From: Calditrichota bacterium
GTDB taxonomy: Bacteria; Electryoneota; RPQS01
Length of the DNA stretch: 5,874 nt
Direction: 5' to 3'
Assembly (NCBI GenBank): GCA_020057985.1
Contig: JAGVEU010000507.1
Coordinates: forward strand, 1-5,874
The notes under the pieces were generated by a model, which was not told the origin of the DNA, searched no databases, and saw only the letters and a program-made list of their open reading frames with translations. This document shows, in pieces, positions 5,286 to 5,874 of this stretch. Position numbers and translations under genes: made by a program. Position 1 is the first letter of the stretch, and every line of letters starts with the position of its first letter.

Positions 5286-5874
5286 CTACTTTCCCTCGAT
5301 CTGCGTCTTTGGTTTTGGCTGTTTCAAGTAATTCTGTCGCGTCGAGACGCGCTTGCCAGATTCCTTTTCGAGTTTTTTCCGCGCCCCACCGGCGACTGCC
5401 CCGCCTCTCTGTGCCGCATCCTTGTTCTCGTCAAATCCGCGCGCGTCCTTGTTCCGAGCAATCTCCGTTGTGGCCGCCTCTCCCAGCATGGAAAAGATTA
5501 ACTCCAAGTCGGTCATGTGGTCGCGAAGATTCTGCCGCTTCAGTCCCTTGAATTGCAGATACTCGCTCGGTGTCATACCGAATGTCGCTTTGGAGATTTC
5601 GGCGGTGAGGATCGAATACTCCTTGTCGATCTTAACATCACGGTTGTGCCATTCGTCGGTCAATTCCTCACGAATGGCAATCCCCCGCATTCGCTTTTCA
5701 ATCCAGTCGTCGGGATAACCCTTTGCCTTGTATAAAACACGCGTGCGCTTGGTGGCAAGCTCCGGGTCTTCGATCTCCTGAATCCGCTCGTAACCGACTT
5801 TGGCCAGCCAGCGTTTGAATGGCTCCGCCTTGGGAGACGGAATGGACTGAATAATGCGGAAAATGCCCTCGGTA
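5286..5874 (-). CDS. dinD: DNA-damage-inducible protein D (BRO-family), 5' end missing
   Basis: The frame stays open to the window edge, so the true start lies outside; the internal ATG at 5690 is not the start. The 195 visible residues begin TEGIFRIIQSIPSPKAEPF, the end of the BRO-N-like domain, and continue with KRWLAKVGYERIQEIEDPE and YPDDWIEKRMRGIAIREEL. Then come ILTAEISKATFGMTPSEY, KGLKRQNLRDHMTDLELIF and MLGEAATTEIARNKDARGF, all strongly typical of DinD. The last part is basic and low in complexity (GGAVAGGARKKLEKESGKR, then QNYL). In Escherichia coli, dinD belongs to the LexA-controlled SOS response and its product inhibits RecA-mediated strand exchange. Whether this gene is SOS-controlled cannot be seen, since its promoter is not in the window. 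Such genes are often found in accessory DNA, in keeping with the HEPN gene nearby. Confidence 0.9.
   Translation of the reverse strand, partial: TEGIFRIIQSIPSPKAEPFKRWLAKVGYERIQEIEDPELATKRTRVLYKAKGYPDDWIEKRMRGIAIREELTDEWHNRDVKIDKEYSILTAEISKATFGMTPSEYLQFKGLKRQNLRDHMTDLELIFSMLGEAATTEIARNKDARGFDENKDAAQRGGAVAGGARKKLEKESGKRVSTRQNYLKQPKPKTQIEGK

Overview
The window looks like a piece of a didermal (outer-membrane) bacterial chromosome. Six of the seven clear genes and the edge fragment were called from recognisable protein features, and every supported gene lies on the minus strand, so transcription runs from high to low coordinates. A PorV/PorQ-type outer-membrane protein, an LptE of the compact 'CGVYSF...' type and several lipoproteins point to an LPS-bearing lineage, most likely within or near the FCB group (Zixibacteria-like, Gemmatimonadota-like or similar). 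That lineage call is inference; no rRNA or other marker gene is present.

Right part (5874 to 4447): a DinD (DNA-damage-inducible protein D) gene enters from the window edge with its 5' end missing. After a 154-base gap holding a plausible sigma70-type promoter comes a 170-residue lipoprotein with a CsgG-like core. Next is a 172-base intergenic stretch, most of it a mosaic of short palindromes and repeats.

Middle (4446 to 3442): a 320-residue protein carries a single CPKC knuckle and an intact HEPN-type R-N-x4-H motif near its C-terminus, resembling the MauJ/ApeA-like HEPN families. It is bracketed by two copies of a 33-base hairpin-forming repeat and is lower in G+C than the hutI gene next to it. 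With dinD this forms the accessory part of the window and is the best candidate for something undescribed, possibly an RNase-type defence or stress gene.

Left part (3351 to 1): core genes. A complete imidazolonepropionase gene (hutI, histidine degradation) overlaps the start of lptE by ATGA, so the two are probably translationally coupled. A TATAAT-type promoter then lies just before a PorV/PorQ-family gene, which is followed after only three bases by a small lipoprotein gene. These last three genes serve the outer membrane. The first 119 bases hold no certain gene, though the start of a further minus-strand gene may lie at the very edge.

No tRNA, rRNA, CRISPR array, transposase or phage structural gene was seen.
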